A DNA stretch of 33,606 nucleotides from an uncultured Thioclava sp. (GCF_913064665.1 NZ_CAJYBT010000037.1:1-33606), one strand, 5' to 3'; positions 7,857 through 16,016 are shown, numbered from the stretch's first letter. The notes: a model not told the origin generated them from the sequence alone. Numbers and translations are program-made.

Positions 7857-9118
7857 AAGACGATCTGGATGCCAAAGCGCTGATCGATACGATGGGGCAG
7901 GCGGCGCGCGCTGCCGCCGCCGAACTGGCCTATGCCAGTGCCGAAAGCAAGCGCACCGCTTTGATCGCGGCTGGCGATGCGATCTGGGCGCGCCGCGCCG
8001 AGATACTGACCGCCAATGGCGAAGATATGGCCTACGGCACCAATAAGGGGCTCAGCCCGGCGATGATGGACCGGCTGATGCTTGATGAGGCACGCATTCG
8101 CGCGATCATGCAGGGATTGCACGCGGTGGCCGAGCAGCGCGATCCAGTGGGCGATGTGATGGCGCAATGGGACATGCCTTCGGGGCTGCATATCGAGCGC
8201 GTGCGCACGCCCCTTGGCGTGATCGGGGTGATCTATGAATCGCGCCCCAACGTAACGGCGGATGCGGGCGCGCTGTGCCTGAAATCGGGCAATGCGGTGA
8301 TTTTGCGTGGCGGCTCGGAAAGCTATCATTCGAGCCGTGTAATCCATGCCTGTCTGCTGGATGGGCTGCGCGCTGCCGGTCTGCCCGAGGCCGCTATTCA
8401 GCTGGTACCGACGCGCGACCGTGCCGCCGTGACGCAGATGCTGCGCGCCACCGAATTCATCGACGTGATCGTGCCGCGCGGTGGCAAAGGGCTCGTCGGG
8501 TTGGTGCAGGCCGAGGCCCGCGTGCCCGTGTTCGCCCATCTCGAAGGCATTTGCCATGTTTATGCCGATGGCGCGGCCGATCTGGAAATGGCGCGCGCGA
8601 TTGTGCTGAACGCCAAGACAAGGCGCACCGGGATTTGCGGCGCGATGGAGTGCTTGCTGATCGACCGGGCGTTTTACGACGCCCATGGTAGCGTGCTGAT
8701 CGACGATCTGATCGCCGCCGGGGTCGAGGTGCGCGCAGAGGGCGCGCTGGCCGAGATCAAGGGCACGGTTGCCGCCACACCTGATGATTTCGGGCACGAA
8801 TTCCTCGATATGATCTGCGCGGTGAAACTGGTCGATGGGGTTGAGGGTGCGATTGCGCATATTCGCCGCTATGGCAGCCAGCACACCGAATCGATCCTGA
8901 CCGAAGATGACGCCACGGCTGCGCGGTTTTTCCAGCGTCTCGATAGCGCCATTCTGATGCGCAATGCCTCGACCCAATTTGCCGATGGCGGCGAGTTCGG
9001 GATGGGGGCCGAGATTGGCATTGCCACGGGCAAGCTGCACGCGCGCGGACCCGTCGGGGCCGAGCAGCTGACCTCATTCAAATATCAGGTCACGGGCAAG
9101 GGGGCAGTGCGCCCCTAA
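7853..9118 (+). CDS. proA: gamma-glutamyl phosphate reductase
   Basis: 421 residues; an NADPH-dependent reductase converting gamma-glutamyl phosphate to glutamate semialdehyde in proline synthesis, cytoplasmic. Aldehyde-dehydrogenase fold. Family segments include [20 protein letters not shown] and [15 protein letters not shown], and the catalytic Cys262 lies in [11 protein letters not shown]. The length is normal for ProA. The start ATG overlaps the stop of the preceding small membrane-protein gene, and GGAGG lies 8 nt upstream. The partner kinase gene proB, frequently adjacent in this group, is not in the window. It ends 7 bp from the convergent chpT stop, with no separate terminator. Confidence 0.97.
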   Translation: MKDDLDAKALIDTMGQAARAAAAELAYASAESKRTALIAAGDAIWARRAEILTANGEDMAYGTNKGLSPAMMDRLMLDEARIRAIMQGLHAVAEQRDPVGDVMAQWDMPSGLHIERVRTPLGVIGVIYESRPNVTADAGALCLKSGNAVILRGGSESYHSSRVIHACLLDGLRAAGLPEAAIQLVPTRDRAAVTQMLRATEFIDVIVPRGGKGLVGLVQAEARVPVFAHLEGICHVYADGAADLEMARAIVLNAKTRRTGICGAMECLLIDRAFYDAHGSVLIDDLIAAGVEVRAEGALAEIKGTVAATPDDFGHEFLDMICAVKLVDGVEGAIAHIRRYGSQHTESILTEDDATAARFFQRLDSAILMRNASTQFADGGEFGMGAEIGIATGKLHARGPVGAEQLTSFKYQVTGKGAVRP

Positions 9119-9125
9119 GCTTTGC

Positions 9126-9749
9126 TTATAGGCGGATCAGGCCTCCATCTTCGTAAATTTCCCATTTGGCCCGCCTTCCGAGGCGGGCCATTTCACGCGG
9201 CAAGAGGGCGAATTGCACCTGAGCCGGGGTGATCGACCCCGCGGCATCGCCCGCCTCATCCAGCGCGGCCCAAAGCGCAAGATCTGCACGACTTTTGGGG
9301 GAATGCGCGGTGATCTCCCAGCCCTCCGGGGTATCTTGGGCGACGATCTCTCCGCCAAAGGGGAGCAAGGTTTCCAGACATAGCACCGCGAGAAACGCCA
9401 GTTTTACGTCGACACGGGCTTGATCGCCCGCGATTTGCCAGTGATGGCTGATCCTCCCCAAACCCGACAGATCGCCCAGCAATTTGGCAATCTCAGACCG
9501 CCCTAGGCGCTGTTCGCTGCTGGCTTGTCCAAAGGCGACGCGGAAAAACTTGATCCGGGCATTCGCCGCGGTGACACTTTGCGCAATCAGATCAAGTTCG
9601 GGGCCGCGCTGCTGGCCCGACATCGCCAACAATTCCACCCCATTGCCAATTGCGCCCAAAGGGCTGATCAAATCATGGCAGAGGCGCGAGCCCAGAAGTG
9701 CGGATAAATCCATCTCATTCAGGCTTGTTTCGGCGGTCTCAAAAGGCAT
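9126..9749 (-). CDS. chpT: histidine phosphotransferase ChpT
   Basis: 207 residues. It matches the alphaproteobacterial ChpT family: a kinase-like dimeric phosphotransferase that carries phosphate from CckA to CtrA and CpdR, and so controls cell-cycle, motility or gene-transfer-agent genes depending on species. The diagnostic motif is LCHDLISPLGAIGNGVELL, with the phospho-acceptor His25. The C-terminal half is a degenerate HATPase-like domain without ATP-binding boxes. The ATG at 9749 is favoured because GGAG lies 7 nt upstream; an internal ATG at 9713 (MDLSALLG) would match the shorter start of some relatives. It is divergent from a DUF3553 gene by 25 bp, so their promoters must overlap. Confidence 0.9.
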   Translation of the reverse strand: MPFETAETSLNEMDLSALLGSRLCHDLISPLGAIGNGVELLAMSGQQRGPELDLIAQSVTAANARIKFFRVAFGQASSEQRLGRSEIAKLLGDLSGLGRISHHWQIAGDQARVDVKLAFLAVLCLETLLPFGGEIVAQDTPEGWEITAHSPKSRADLALWAALDEAGDAAGSITPAQVQFALLPREMARLGRRAKWEIYEDGGLIRL

Positions 9750-9774
9750 CTATATCTCCGAAAGAGAGGGCGAC

Positions 9775-9954
9775 ATGTATGAAATTCTTGAACCCGGGAT
9801 GCTGGTGCGAAATCCGAAAATGCCCGATTGGGGGATCGGTCAGGTGCAATCGCGAATCGCGCAGATGGTGACGGTCAATTTCGAACATGCGGGCAAGAAG
9901 GTAATTGATGGGCGCAACGTGTCCCTTGAACTTGTTGTGCGCGATCAGAGTTGA
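9775..9954 (+). CDS. DUF3553 small protein
   Basis: 59 residues, matching the DUF3553 family. The pattern is PGMLVRNPKMPDWGIGQVQS, then VTVNFEHAGKKVI, resembling the small beta-barrel (Tudor/SH3-like) modules found at the C-terminus of UvrD/PcrA helicases that contact other proteins. A function in nucleic-acid or RNA-polymerase contact is an inference. The ATG at 9775 has AGAGAGGG a few bases upstream; the longer frame before it is antisense to chpT. The 140 bp after it hold a perfect TTGACA (9951-9956) but no -10 at the right distance, and no other gene. Confidence 0.85.
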   Translation: MYEILEPGMLVRNPKMPDWGIGQVQSRIAQMVTVNFEHAGKKVIDGRNVSLELVVRDQS

Positions 9955-10094
9955 CAAAAGGTTAACAACAAAGCGTCTGTTCAGCATGAATGCAATCATA
10001 GGTTGTGTCGAGCCCGCGCTTTGCACAAGGCGATATTGCCAAGGGCGGCCAAGGTTTTTAAACCGAAGCACATGATCAAAGGACGAATCTGCGC

Positions 10095-10871
10095 GTGAAC
10101 GACACGGCGTCATTCGAAATTCGGCTCGCGCAAAGCGAGGCCGATCTGCTTGCCTCGCAGAGGCTGCGCTACAGTGTCTTCGTTGAAGAGCTGGGCGGGG
10201 GCGGTGCAACGGTCGATCATGGCGCGCGCATCGAACAGGACGCGCTGGATGCGCTTTATGATCATCTGCTGTTGATTGATCGCAATCGCCCTGAGGGCAC
10301 GCATGTCGTAGGGGCGTATCGCTTGCTGCGCTCAGATCAGGCCCGCGCGGCGGGACGGTTTTACTGCGATGGCGAGTATGATCTGGGGCCGCTGAGGCAA
10401 TCAGGGCGTAAGCTATTGGAGTTGGGACGTTCTTGCGTGCATCCCGCGTATCGCGGCGGGGCGGCGATGCTGCTGCTGTGGAACGCTTTGGCCGATTACG
10501 TCTTGGCCCATGAGGTGGAGATTCTGTTCGGCGTGGCCTCGTTTCACGGGACGGATGCGGGCGCACTTGCCCAGCCTTTGTCATGGCTGCATCACCACCA
10601 TCTCGCCCCCGAGGCCCTGCGCCCGCGCGCGCTGCCAGAGGCGTTTCAGCCGATGGATTTGGTGCCTTTGGACGCTTTGGATCGCCGCGCCGCGATGGCG
10701 GCAATGCCCAATCTGATTAAGGCCTATCTGCGTCTTGGCGGTTTTGTCGGAGAGGGGGCCTATATCGACGCGCCGTTCAACACGACCGATGTGCTTTTAT
10801 TGATGGATACCAAGGCGATGAGCGACAAACATCGCGCGTTTTATACCCGACGTTTCGAGAGCCGCGCATGA
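10095..10871 (+). CDS. olsB: ornithine N-acyltransferase OlsB
   Basis: 258 residues of the GNAT-like hemolysin/OlsB acyltransferase family. It forms lyso-ornithine lipid from 3-hydroxyacyl-ACP and ornithine, the first step of the phosphorus-free membrane lipid pathway. Family features seen: RLRYSVFVEELG near the start, GAYRLLR, ELGRSCVHPAYRGG (the acyl-ACP/CoA loop region), and LFGVASFHGTD. The start is GTG at 10095, with AAAGGA about 12 nt upstream; a nearby ATG at 10072 is out of frame. The stop overlaps the olsA start (ATGA). Ornithine lipids usually rise under phosphate limitation; I could not recognise a Pho box in the 140 bp upstream. Confidence 0.9.
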   Translation: MNDTASFEIRLAQSEADLLASQRLRYSVFVEELGGGGATVDHGARIEQDALDALYDHLLLIDRNRPEGTHVVGAYRLLRSDQARAAGRFYCDGEYDLGPLRQSGRKLLELGRSCVHPAYRGGAAMLLLWNALADYVLAHEVEILFGVASFHGTDAGALAQPLSWLHHHHLAPEALRPRALPEAFQPMDLVPLDALDRRAAMAAMPNLIKAYLRLGGFVGEGAYIDAPFNTTDVLLLMDTKAMSDKHRAFYTRRFESRA

Positions 10872-11695
10872 CCTGGATGGCGCAGGAACCATCGCCAAAG
10901 CGCCTTACGGTGGCAGGCTGGCTGCGCGCGCTGCTGCGCGGGGCGGTTTTGGTGGCGCTGCTTTATGGCGGGCTGGTGCTTATGCTCGTGCTGCGCTTGA
11001 TTGAGCGCCCCTTGCACGGGCTGAATCGCCCTTGGACGCCCTATATCACGCAGGTGGTGTGCCGTTTGACCTTTCCGGTTCTGGGCCTCGGCTATCGCGT
11101 GCGCGGGCGCCCGATGGCGCATATCGGCGCGGTGGTGGCCAATCATGGCTCGTGGCTTGATATTTTCGCGCTCAACGCCTGCCAAACCCTGTATTTCGTC
11201 TCCAAGGCCGAGGTCGCGCGCTGGCCTATGATCGGTTGGTTGGCGCGCGCGACGGGGACCGTCTTCATCCGGCGTGACCCGCGCGAGGCAAAGCTTCATC
11301 AACAGCTCTTTGAGGATCGCCTGCGCGCCGGGCACCATTTGCTGTTTTTTCCCGAAGGAACCTCGACCGACACGCGCCGGGTTTTGTCTTTTAAACCAAC
11401 GCTTTTTGCGGCGTTCTTCAGTCATGGACTGGAGCGAATTCTGCAAATCCAACCCGTCACCTTGATCTATCATCCGCCACCGGGCGAAGACGTGCGTTTT
11501 TATGGCTGGTGGGGAGAGATGGGTTTTGGGCCGCATCTGCTGAAAGTGCTAGCGCAGCGCCGCCAAGGTTCGGTTGAAATTGTGTTTCACGACCCGCTTG
11601 ATGCGGCGCAGTTTACCTCGCGCAAAGCTCTGGCCCTGCGCTCAGAGGAAGCGGTGCGTGCAGGCTTGCCCTATGCGGATGAAACCGAGCGGTAA
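10868..11695 (+). CDS. olsA: lyso-ornithine lipid O-acyltransferase OlsA
   Basis: 275 residues; a membrane-bound PlsC-type acyltransferase that adds the second acyl chain to lyso-ornithine lipid. An N-terminal hydrophobic helix (about 20-42) anchors it. The catalytic motif NHGSWLD has H93 and D98, and the acceptor-binding motif FPEGTSTD lies at 161-168. Some OlsA proteins also acylate lysophosphatidate. It is translationally coupled to olsB by the overlapping ATGA, forming the complete two-gene ornithine-lipid pathway. Its last 25 bp overlap, tail to tail, the end of the ribbon-helix-helix gene on the other strand. Confidence 0.92.
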   Translation: MTWMAQEPSPKRLTVAGWLRALLRGAVLVALLYGGLVLMLVLRLIERPLHGLNRPWTPYITQVVCRLTFPVLGLGYRVRGRPMAHIGAVVANHGSWLDIFALNACQTLYFVSKAEVARWPMIGWLARATGTVFIRRDPREAKLHQQLFEDRLRAGHHLLFFPEGTSTDTRRVLSFKPTLFAAFFSHGLERILQIQPVTLIYHPPPGEDVRFYGWWGEMGFGPHLLKVLAQRRQGSVEIVFHDPLDAAQFTSRKALALRSEEAVRAGLPYADETER

Positions 11696-11895
11696 TGGGC
11701 AAGGACGAACAATCGGATCGCCGTGGCAAGGCCTGTATCGACCCCGCGATCCACATCAATTTTAGCCGCTAATTCATTGATACTTTTCGATTTTGCCTCT
11801 GCAATTTCGCGAAATGCCTGCCAGAATTCATCCTCTAGGGTCACCGAGGTGCGATGCCCGCCCAAGGTAAGAGAGCGCTTTCTGGGGCGGCTCAT
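11671..11895 (-). CDS. ribbon-helix-helix domain protein
   Basis: 74 residues. It begins RPRKRSLTLGGHRTSVTLEDEFW, a short basic ribbon strand followed by two helices (EFWQAFREIAEAKS, SINELAAKID), as in ribbon_helix_helix family 4 proteins common in alphaproteobacteria. DNA binding is likely, with an unknown target. The start codon overlaps the stop of the DUF4169 gene (ATGA), so the two are one transcription unit. The 3' end overlaps the convergent olsA by 25 bp. The DUF4169-RHH pair is often found next to fumC in Rhodobacteraceae. Confidence 0.85.
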   Translation of the reverse strand: MSRPRKRSLTLGGHRTSVTLEDEFWQAFREIAEAKSKSINELAAKIDVDRGVDTGLATAIRLFVLAHYRSVSSA

Positions 11896-12074
11896 TCATC
11901 GCCCTCGCGCGCATGCCCGTCCAAATCCCGCGCAGCCTTGCCCATTTCGCGCTCTTCGAGCGTTTTTTGCCCCTTGCTTCGGCCATGTTTTACCGCGTTC
12001 TCAGTGCCTTGCGCGCGTTTCTTTGCGCGCAATTGCTGTTTTCTGAACTGGTTGAGATTGGTGATATTGCTCAT
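11892..12074 (-). CDS. DUF4169 family protein
   Basis: 60 residues, very basic and polar: MSNITNLNQFRKQQLRAKKR..., then a VKHGRSK-type segment and AARDLDGHAREGDE. This matches the DUF4169 pattern (N-terminal NLNxxRK, C-terminal KAARDLDGH). It is predicted to be largely helical or disordered. No enzymatic motif is present. The ATG at 12074 was chosen for the family start; the longer frame upstream has no homology. It is coupled to the RHH gene by an ATGA overlap. Function unknown. Confidence 0.82.
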   Translation of the reverse strand: MSNITNLNQFRKQQLRAKKRAQGTENAVKHGRSKGQKTLEEREMGKAARDLDGHAREGDE

Positions 12075-12175
12075 GTGCAAGAGCTTGCCACAGCTTGGCG
12101 GTCTGGAAAAGGAGCGATCTTGCTGCTTGGCACATGCTCGGGCGGTCTCGCGCCCCATTTAATCCGACACGGGCG

Positions 12176-12207
12176 GGAACCCGAGCACGTCCTAAGTGTT
12201 CCTTAGG
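12176..12207 (+). promoter_or_regulatory. possible ECF-type promoter and palindrome upstream of the PKS gene
   Basis: GGAAC (12176-12180) and TGTT (12197-12200), 16 bp apart, are close to the alphaproteobacterial general-stress (EcfG) pattern GGAAC-N16/17-CGTT. An inverted repeat CCTAAG/CTTAGG (12191-12196 and 12202-12207) overlaps the -10 side and could be an operator. The -10 is one mismatch off, and many Rhodobacterales lack EcfG, so this is tentative. Confidence 0.3.
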
Positions 12208-12270
12208 CAATGGGAAATCAAAGTCTTGCGCCATTCTGCGCATCCCTGCACCCTAAATGGAGCCAGCAAA

Positions 12271-13335
12271 TTGACCGTCTTCTTGCACAGTGTCGCGACC
12301 GCTCTTCCTCCGCATGAATTGCCCCAAGATCTTGTTCAGCGCCGCGCCCAGCGCATCCTCGGGCCAAAATATCCGCAATTCGAACGCTTGTTGTCGAGCT
12401 TCGTCAATTCCGGCGTCGAAAAGCGCCATTCCGTTGTGCCCATTGAGTGGTTCGAAGCCGAGCACGGCTGGCATGAGCGCAACAGCATCTTTCTTGAGGG
12501 CGCAACGCAACTGTTTGAAGAGGCCGCGCGCGCAGCCCTTACGCAGGCGGGTTGGCAAGCACACGAGGTCGATTGCATCGTCACCGTCTCCTCCACCGGC
12601 ATCGCCACGCCTACTCTTGAGGCGCGCGCGAAGGCTCGGATGGGGTTTCGCGATGACGTGCGGCGTGTTCCGGTCTTTGGGCTCGGATGTGCTGGCGGCG
12701 TGGGCGGTTTGTCCTTGGCGCAATCACTTTGCGCCGCTCAGCCCGAGCAGAAGATCCTGCTTGTGGTGGTTGAGGCCTGTACCCTGTCCTTCCGTTCGGA
12801 CCGGCTGCAAAAGGCCGACATCATCGCCACGGTTCTATTCGGCGACGGGGCGGCGGCGGTCTGCCTTTCGGGGCAGCGCCCGGCTGCGGGGCGCTGTGTC
12901 ACGCTGGCGCCGGGCACGCAGATGACTTGGCCTGATACGCTGGGCATCATGGGTTGGGATGTTGATGACACCGGGCTTGGCGTTGTTTTTGACCGCTCGA
13001 TCCCTGATTTCGTGCATAAAAACCTTGCAGCAGCGGTGACGGATGCGCTGGGGCGCTCGGGCCTGACGCAGGCGCAAATTGCGCGATTTGTCTGCCATCC
13101 CGGCGGGGCAAAGGTTGTCAGCGCGATCGAGAGCGCGTTGGCGCTCGACCCCGACAGCTTGCAGGCCGAGCGCGAGGTGCTGCGGGTTGCTGGCAATATG
13201 TCCGCACCCACGGTGCTGTTTGTTCTCAAGCAGGTGCTGGAGGAGGGGGCGTGCGGGCAGATGATGGCGACGGCGCTGGGGCCAGGATTTTCCGCCGCCT
13301 TTCAGCCCATCCATGTCGAGGCAGAAGCAGCATGA
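12271..13335 (+). CDS. type III polyketide synthase (chalcone-synthase-like)
   Basis: 354 residues. A thiolase-fold homodimeric synthase that extends an acyl-CoA starter with malonyl-type units and cyclises the product. The complete triad is visible: Cys140 in FGLGCAGGVGG, His276 in CHPGGAK, Asn309 in GNMSAPTVLF. The preferred start is TTG at 12271, with GGAG 8 nt upstream, giving TVFLHSVATALPPH as the N-terminus; a GTG at 12196 would add 25 unlikely residues. The stop overlaps the start of an ICMT-type methyltransferase. This pairing resembles Streptomyces srsA-srsB and Bacillus bpsA-bpsB, which make O-methylated alkylresorcinols or alkylpyrones. The enzyme class is secure and the product is inferred. 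Confidence 0.93.
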   Translation: MTVFLHSVATALPPHELPQDLVQRRAQRILGPKYPQFERLLSSFVNSGVEKRHSVVPIEWFEAEHGWHERNSIFLEGATQLFEEAARAALTQAGWQAHEVDCIVTVSSTGIATPTLEARAKARMGFRDDVRRVPVFGLGCAGGVGGLSLAQSLCAAQPEQKILLVVVEACTLSFRSDRLQKADIIATVLFGDGAAAVCLSGQRPAAGRCVTLAPGTQMTWPDTLGIMGWDVDDTGLGVVFDRSIPDFVHKNLAAAVTDALGRSGLTQAQIARFVCHPGGAKVVSAIESALALDPDSLQAEREVLRVAGNMSAPTVLFVLKQVLEEGACGQMMATALGPGFSAAFQPIHVEAEAA

Positions 13336-13841
13336 TGTCGTTTGGTGCAGGTCTTTTTTTGGCGTTTCTGGTGGTGCAGCGCCTGTCAGAACTGGTGATT
13401 GCACGGCGCAACACGGCGCGTTTGATGGCTGCGGGCGCGCAAGAGGTTGCGCCCGGTCACTACCCGCTGATCGTGGCGCTGCATACGGCGTGGATCGCAT
13501 CGCTGATCGTCTTTGGGTATGGGGCAGCGCTTCACCCGGTTTGGCTGGGACTGTTCGCGCTGCTTCAGGTTTTGCGCGTCTGGATTTTGGCAACGCTTGG
13601 GGCGCGCTGGACGACGCGCATCATCGTCACACAGACTCCGCTGGTTGTGGCGGGCCCCTATCGCTGGGTGCGCCATCCCAACTATCTGCTGGTGATTGCC
13701 GAGATTTTTGTCGCGCCGATGGTTTTGGGGCTTTGGCAGGTGGCGCTGATTTTCAGCGTGCTCAACGCGCTCGTGCTGAGCATTCGTATTCGCGCCGAAA
13801 ACGCAGCCCTGCGCCCATTGGGGGGCGCTGCCCCCAACTGA
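13332..13841 (+). CDS. isoprenylcysteine carboxyl methyltransferase-family (ICMT-type) O-methyltransferase
   Basis: 169 residues, an integral-membrane SAM-dependent methyltransferase with about four hydrophobic segments. The family core near the C-terminus is GPYRWVRHPNYLLVIAEI, followed by a hydrophobic hairpin and IRAENAAL, which bind SAM in ICMT relatives. Two adjacent ATGs (13332 and 13335) are possible; the first overlaps the PKS stop as ATGA, implying coupling. In the srs and bps operons the equivalent protein methylates the phenolic or pyrone hydroxyl of the PKS product, and the same is inferred here. The last residues (LGGAAPN) are encoded inside an intergenic repeat element, which seems to have supplied the stop region. 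Confidence 0.88.
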   Translation: MMSFGAGLFLAFLVVQRLSELVIARRNTARLMAAGAQEVAPGHYPLIVALHTAWIASLIVFGYGAALHPVWLGLFALLQVLRVWILATLGARWTTRIIVTQTPLVVAGPYRWVRHPNYLLVIAEIFVAPMVLGLWQVALIFSVLNALVLSIRIRAENAALRPLGGAAPN

Positions 13842-13892
13842 CAAACCCGGGGCTGTGTCAGTCTCCCCCGGATATTTGGGCAAATGCGAAGG
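13818..13892 (+). repeat. Rhodobacteraceae-type intergenic palindromic element, also a likely terminator
   Basis: A 7-bp hairpin TTGGGGG/CCCCCAA (13818-13824 with 13831-13837) is followed by a second stem CCGGGG/CCCCGG (13847-13852 with 13866-13871) and then GATATTTGGGC and GAAGGGGG. This resembles the GGGGGCGCTGCCCCC ... CTCCCCCGGAGTATTT element scattered in related genomes. It overlaps the end of the methyltransferase gene and fills most of the gap to the convergent fumC. Confidence 0.5.
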
Positions 13893-13945
13893 GGGCAGAG
13901 TTGCGCAAGATCGGTCGTGTCGGACCGCCCTTGCGTGTTTCGCGA

Positions 13946-15340
13946 TCAGTCTTTCGGGCCGATCATCTGTTCGGGGCGCACGACGGCGTCAAAGGTCGCT
14001 TCATCGACAAAGCCCAAAGCGATCGCTTCATGCTTGAGCGTGGTGCCGTTCTTATGCGCGGTTTTTGCGACCTTGGTGGCGTTGTCATAGCCAATGGTCG
14101 GGGCGAGCGCGGTGACCAGCATCAGCGATTCATGCAGCAGTTTTTCGATACGGGGTTCGTTGGCCTGAATGCCCTCGACCATGTTGTCGGTGAACGCACT
14201 CGCCGAGTCGCCCAAAAGCTGCATGGATTGCAACACGTTATAGCTCATCATCGGATTATAGACGTTGAGTTCGAACGCGCCTTGCGAGCCGGCAAAGCCG
14301 ACTGCCGCGTCATTGCCCATCACATGGGCGCACACCATCGTCAGCGCCTCGGCTTGGGTCGGGTTGACCTTGCCCGGCATGATCGAGCTGCCCGGCTCGT
14401 TTTCAGGCAAGATCAGCTCGCCCAGACCGCAACGCGGGCCCGAGCCGAGATAGCGGATGTCATTGGCGATTTTGAACAGCGAGGCCGCGACGGTTTTCAG
14501 CGCGCCCGAGAACATCACCATCGCATCATGCGCGGCCAAAGCCTCGAACTTGTTGGGAGCGGTGACGAAGGGCAGATCGGTGATCTCGGCCATATTCGCC
14601 GCGACCGTTTTCGCCCAACCTTTGGTGGTGTTCAGCCCGGTGCCCACGGCCGTGCCGCCTTGGGCGAGTTCATAGATGTCGCCTAGGCAGGATTCGACCC
14701 GCTCGATGCCCTTTTTGACCTGATGGGCATAGCCGGAAAACTCCTGCCCCAGCGTGAGCGGCGTGGCGTCTTGGGTGTGGGTGCGCCCGATCTTGATGAT
14801 GTCTTTGAAGGCCTCGGATTTCGCCTCGAGGGCGGCGTGCAGTTTGCGCAGCCCCGGCAGCAACACATCACGCGCCTGCATCGCGATGGCGACATGCATG
14901 GCGGTGGGGAAGGTGTCGTTGCTTGATTGCCCCATATTACAGTGATCATTGGGGTGGACGGGCTTTTTGCTGCCCATCTCGCCGCCCAGCATTTCGATTG
15001 CGCGGTTCGAGATCACCTCGTTGGCGTTCATGTTCGACTGCGTGCCCGAACCGGTTTGCCACACGACCAGCGGGAAGTTGTCGTCAAACTTGCCCTCAAT
15101 CACCTCAGAGGCGGCGGCGATGATCGCATCTGCGATTTTCGCATCCATCGCGCCTTGTGCCTTATTGGCCTGTGCGCAGGCCTTTTTGATCACGCCCAGC
15201 GCGCGGATGATCGGGACCGGCTGGCGCTCCCATCCGATCGGGAAGTTGATGATCGAGCGCTGCGTTTGTGCGCCCCAATATTTGTCAGCGGGGACTTCAA
15301 GCGGGCCGAAGCTGTCGGTTTCGGTGCGGGTCGCGGTCAT
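13946..15340 (-). CDS. fumC: class II fumarate hydratase
   Basis: 464 residues; cytoplasmic, iron-independent fumarase catalysing fumarate to L-malate in the TCA cycle, active as a tetramer. The superfamily signature [11 protein letters not shown] lies at 317-327, with Ser318 and Lys324 at the same numbers as E. coli FumC. The substrate-site segments [13 protein letters not shown] and [10 protein letters not shown] are intact. The start is the ATG at 15340 with GGAGG 5 nt upstream; in-frame ATGs at 15352 and 15370 are less well placed. It is transcribed in the same direction as sspB, 88 bp upstream. The DUF4169-RHH genes lie beyond the PKS cassette on the same strand. Confidence 0.98.
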   Translation of the reverse strand: MTATRTETDSFGPLEVPADKYWGAQTQRSIINFPIGWERQPVPIIRALGVIKKACAQANKAQGAMDAKIADAIIAAASEVIEGKFDDNFPLVVWQTGSGTQSNMNANEVISNRAIEMLGGEMGSKKPVHPNDHCNMGQSSNDTFPTAMHVAIAMQARDVLLPGLRKLHAALEAKSEAFKDIIKIGRTHTQDATPLTLGQEFSGYAHQVKKGIERVESCLGDIYELAQGGTAVGTGLNTTKGWAKTVAANMAEITDLPFVTAPNKFEALAAHDAMVMFSGALKTVAASLFKIANDIRYLGSGPRCGLGELILPENEPGSSIMPGKVNPTQAEALTMVCAHVMGNDAAVGFAGSQGAFELNVYNPMMSYNVLQSMQLLGDSASAFTDNMVEGIQANEPRIEKLLHESLMLVTALAPTIGYDNATKVAKTAHKNGTTLKHEAIALGFVDEATFDAVVRPEQMIGPKD

Positions 15341-15428
15341 CTGGGCCTCCATGAACTGCGCAAAAATCACTTGCGGGTTCTAGGCCGGGTGCGGAAAATT
15401 TGCAATTGGTATGCGGGTGTATACCGGC

Positions 15429-15884
15429 CTATTTGCGGAATTGATCGAGGCGGACGACTTCGGCATCGCCGCGCGGGGCGGGTGCTGCGTCTGCGTCATC
15501 CTCCTCGTCGTCCAGATCGTCCTCGTCATGGGCTTGCGTTTCAAAGCGCAGGCCGAATTCGACCGACGGGTCCACAAAGGTCGAGATCGCATCGAAAGGC
15601 ACATAAAGCGGTTCGGGCGCATTGCCGAAATTGAGCGTGATCGAGAAGCCGTCATCGGTAACCTTAAGCCCGTCATACCAATGCTGGATCACCACCGTCA
15701 TCTCTTCGGGATAGCGTTCGCGCAGCCAGTCGGCCAGCTCGGCATCCGGGTGGCGAGTGTCGAAGGTGATGAAGAAATGATGCTCGCCTGGCAAACCGTT
15801 CGCTGCAATATCCTCAAGCACGGTCTGGATCAGCCCGCGCATCGCATCATGCATCAGATTACCGTAATCGATCGAACGCGTCAT
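15429..15884 (-). CDS. sspB: SspB family ClpXP adaptor (alpha type)
   Basis: 151 residues. SspB tethers ssrA-tagged proteins to ClpXP for degradation. The Sm-like substrate-binding domain spans about 1-105: MTRSIDYGNLMHDAMRG, then HHFFITFDTRHP and MTVVIQHWYDGLKV. An acidic disordered linker of Asp/Glu follows. The C-terminal VVRLDQFRK is the likely ClpX-docking (XB) tail. The ATG at 15884 begins the conserved domain; 24 upstream codons in frame show no family similarity. The tmRNA gene, whose tag this adaptor should recognise, lies about 0.7 kb upstream on the same strand. The adaptor role follows from the family and was not tested here. Confidence 0.92.
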   Translation of the reverse strand: MTRSIDYGNLMHDAMRGLIQTVLEDIAANGLPGEHHFFITFDTRHPDAELADWLRERYPEEMTVVIQHWYDGLKVTDDGFSITLNFGNAPEPLYVPFDAISTFVDPSVEFGLRFETQAHDEDDLDDEEDDADAAPAPRGDAEVVRLDQFRK

Positions 15885-16016
15885 GCCCGGTCCCTTCTTG
15901 AACTGTCCCCAGCATAGGGGATTCGTTGCCAGAGGGAAGGGGGTGTGCGGTGACATCGAGGTGAGAGAAACGCAATGTGCAGGCAGGGCTGCGCACGCGC
16001 GTCTCAGCTGCTCACT

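Noticed and set aside
7562-9040. Long minus-strand open frame (492 codons) opposite proA and the second small membrane gene
   Set aside because: Antisense shadow of proA; the residues show no fold and no ribosome-binding site.
9951-9973. Perfect TTGACA upstream of olsB as a sigma70 promoter
   Set aside because: No acceptable -10 hexamer occurs at 16-18 bp spacing, and it overlaps the stop of the DUF3553 gene.
12196-12270. Upstream GTG start for the type III PKS
   Set aside because: The added 25 residues have no family similarity, while TTG at 12271 has a GGAG site at the right distance and gives the normal family length.
13313-14686. Plus-strand open frame (457 codons) across the methyltransferase gene and antisense fumC
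   Set aside because: Out of frame with the ICMT motifs and antisense to fumC; no domain pattern.
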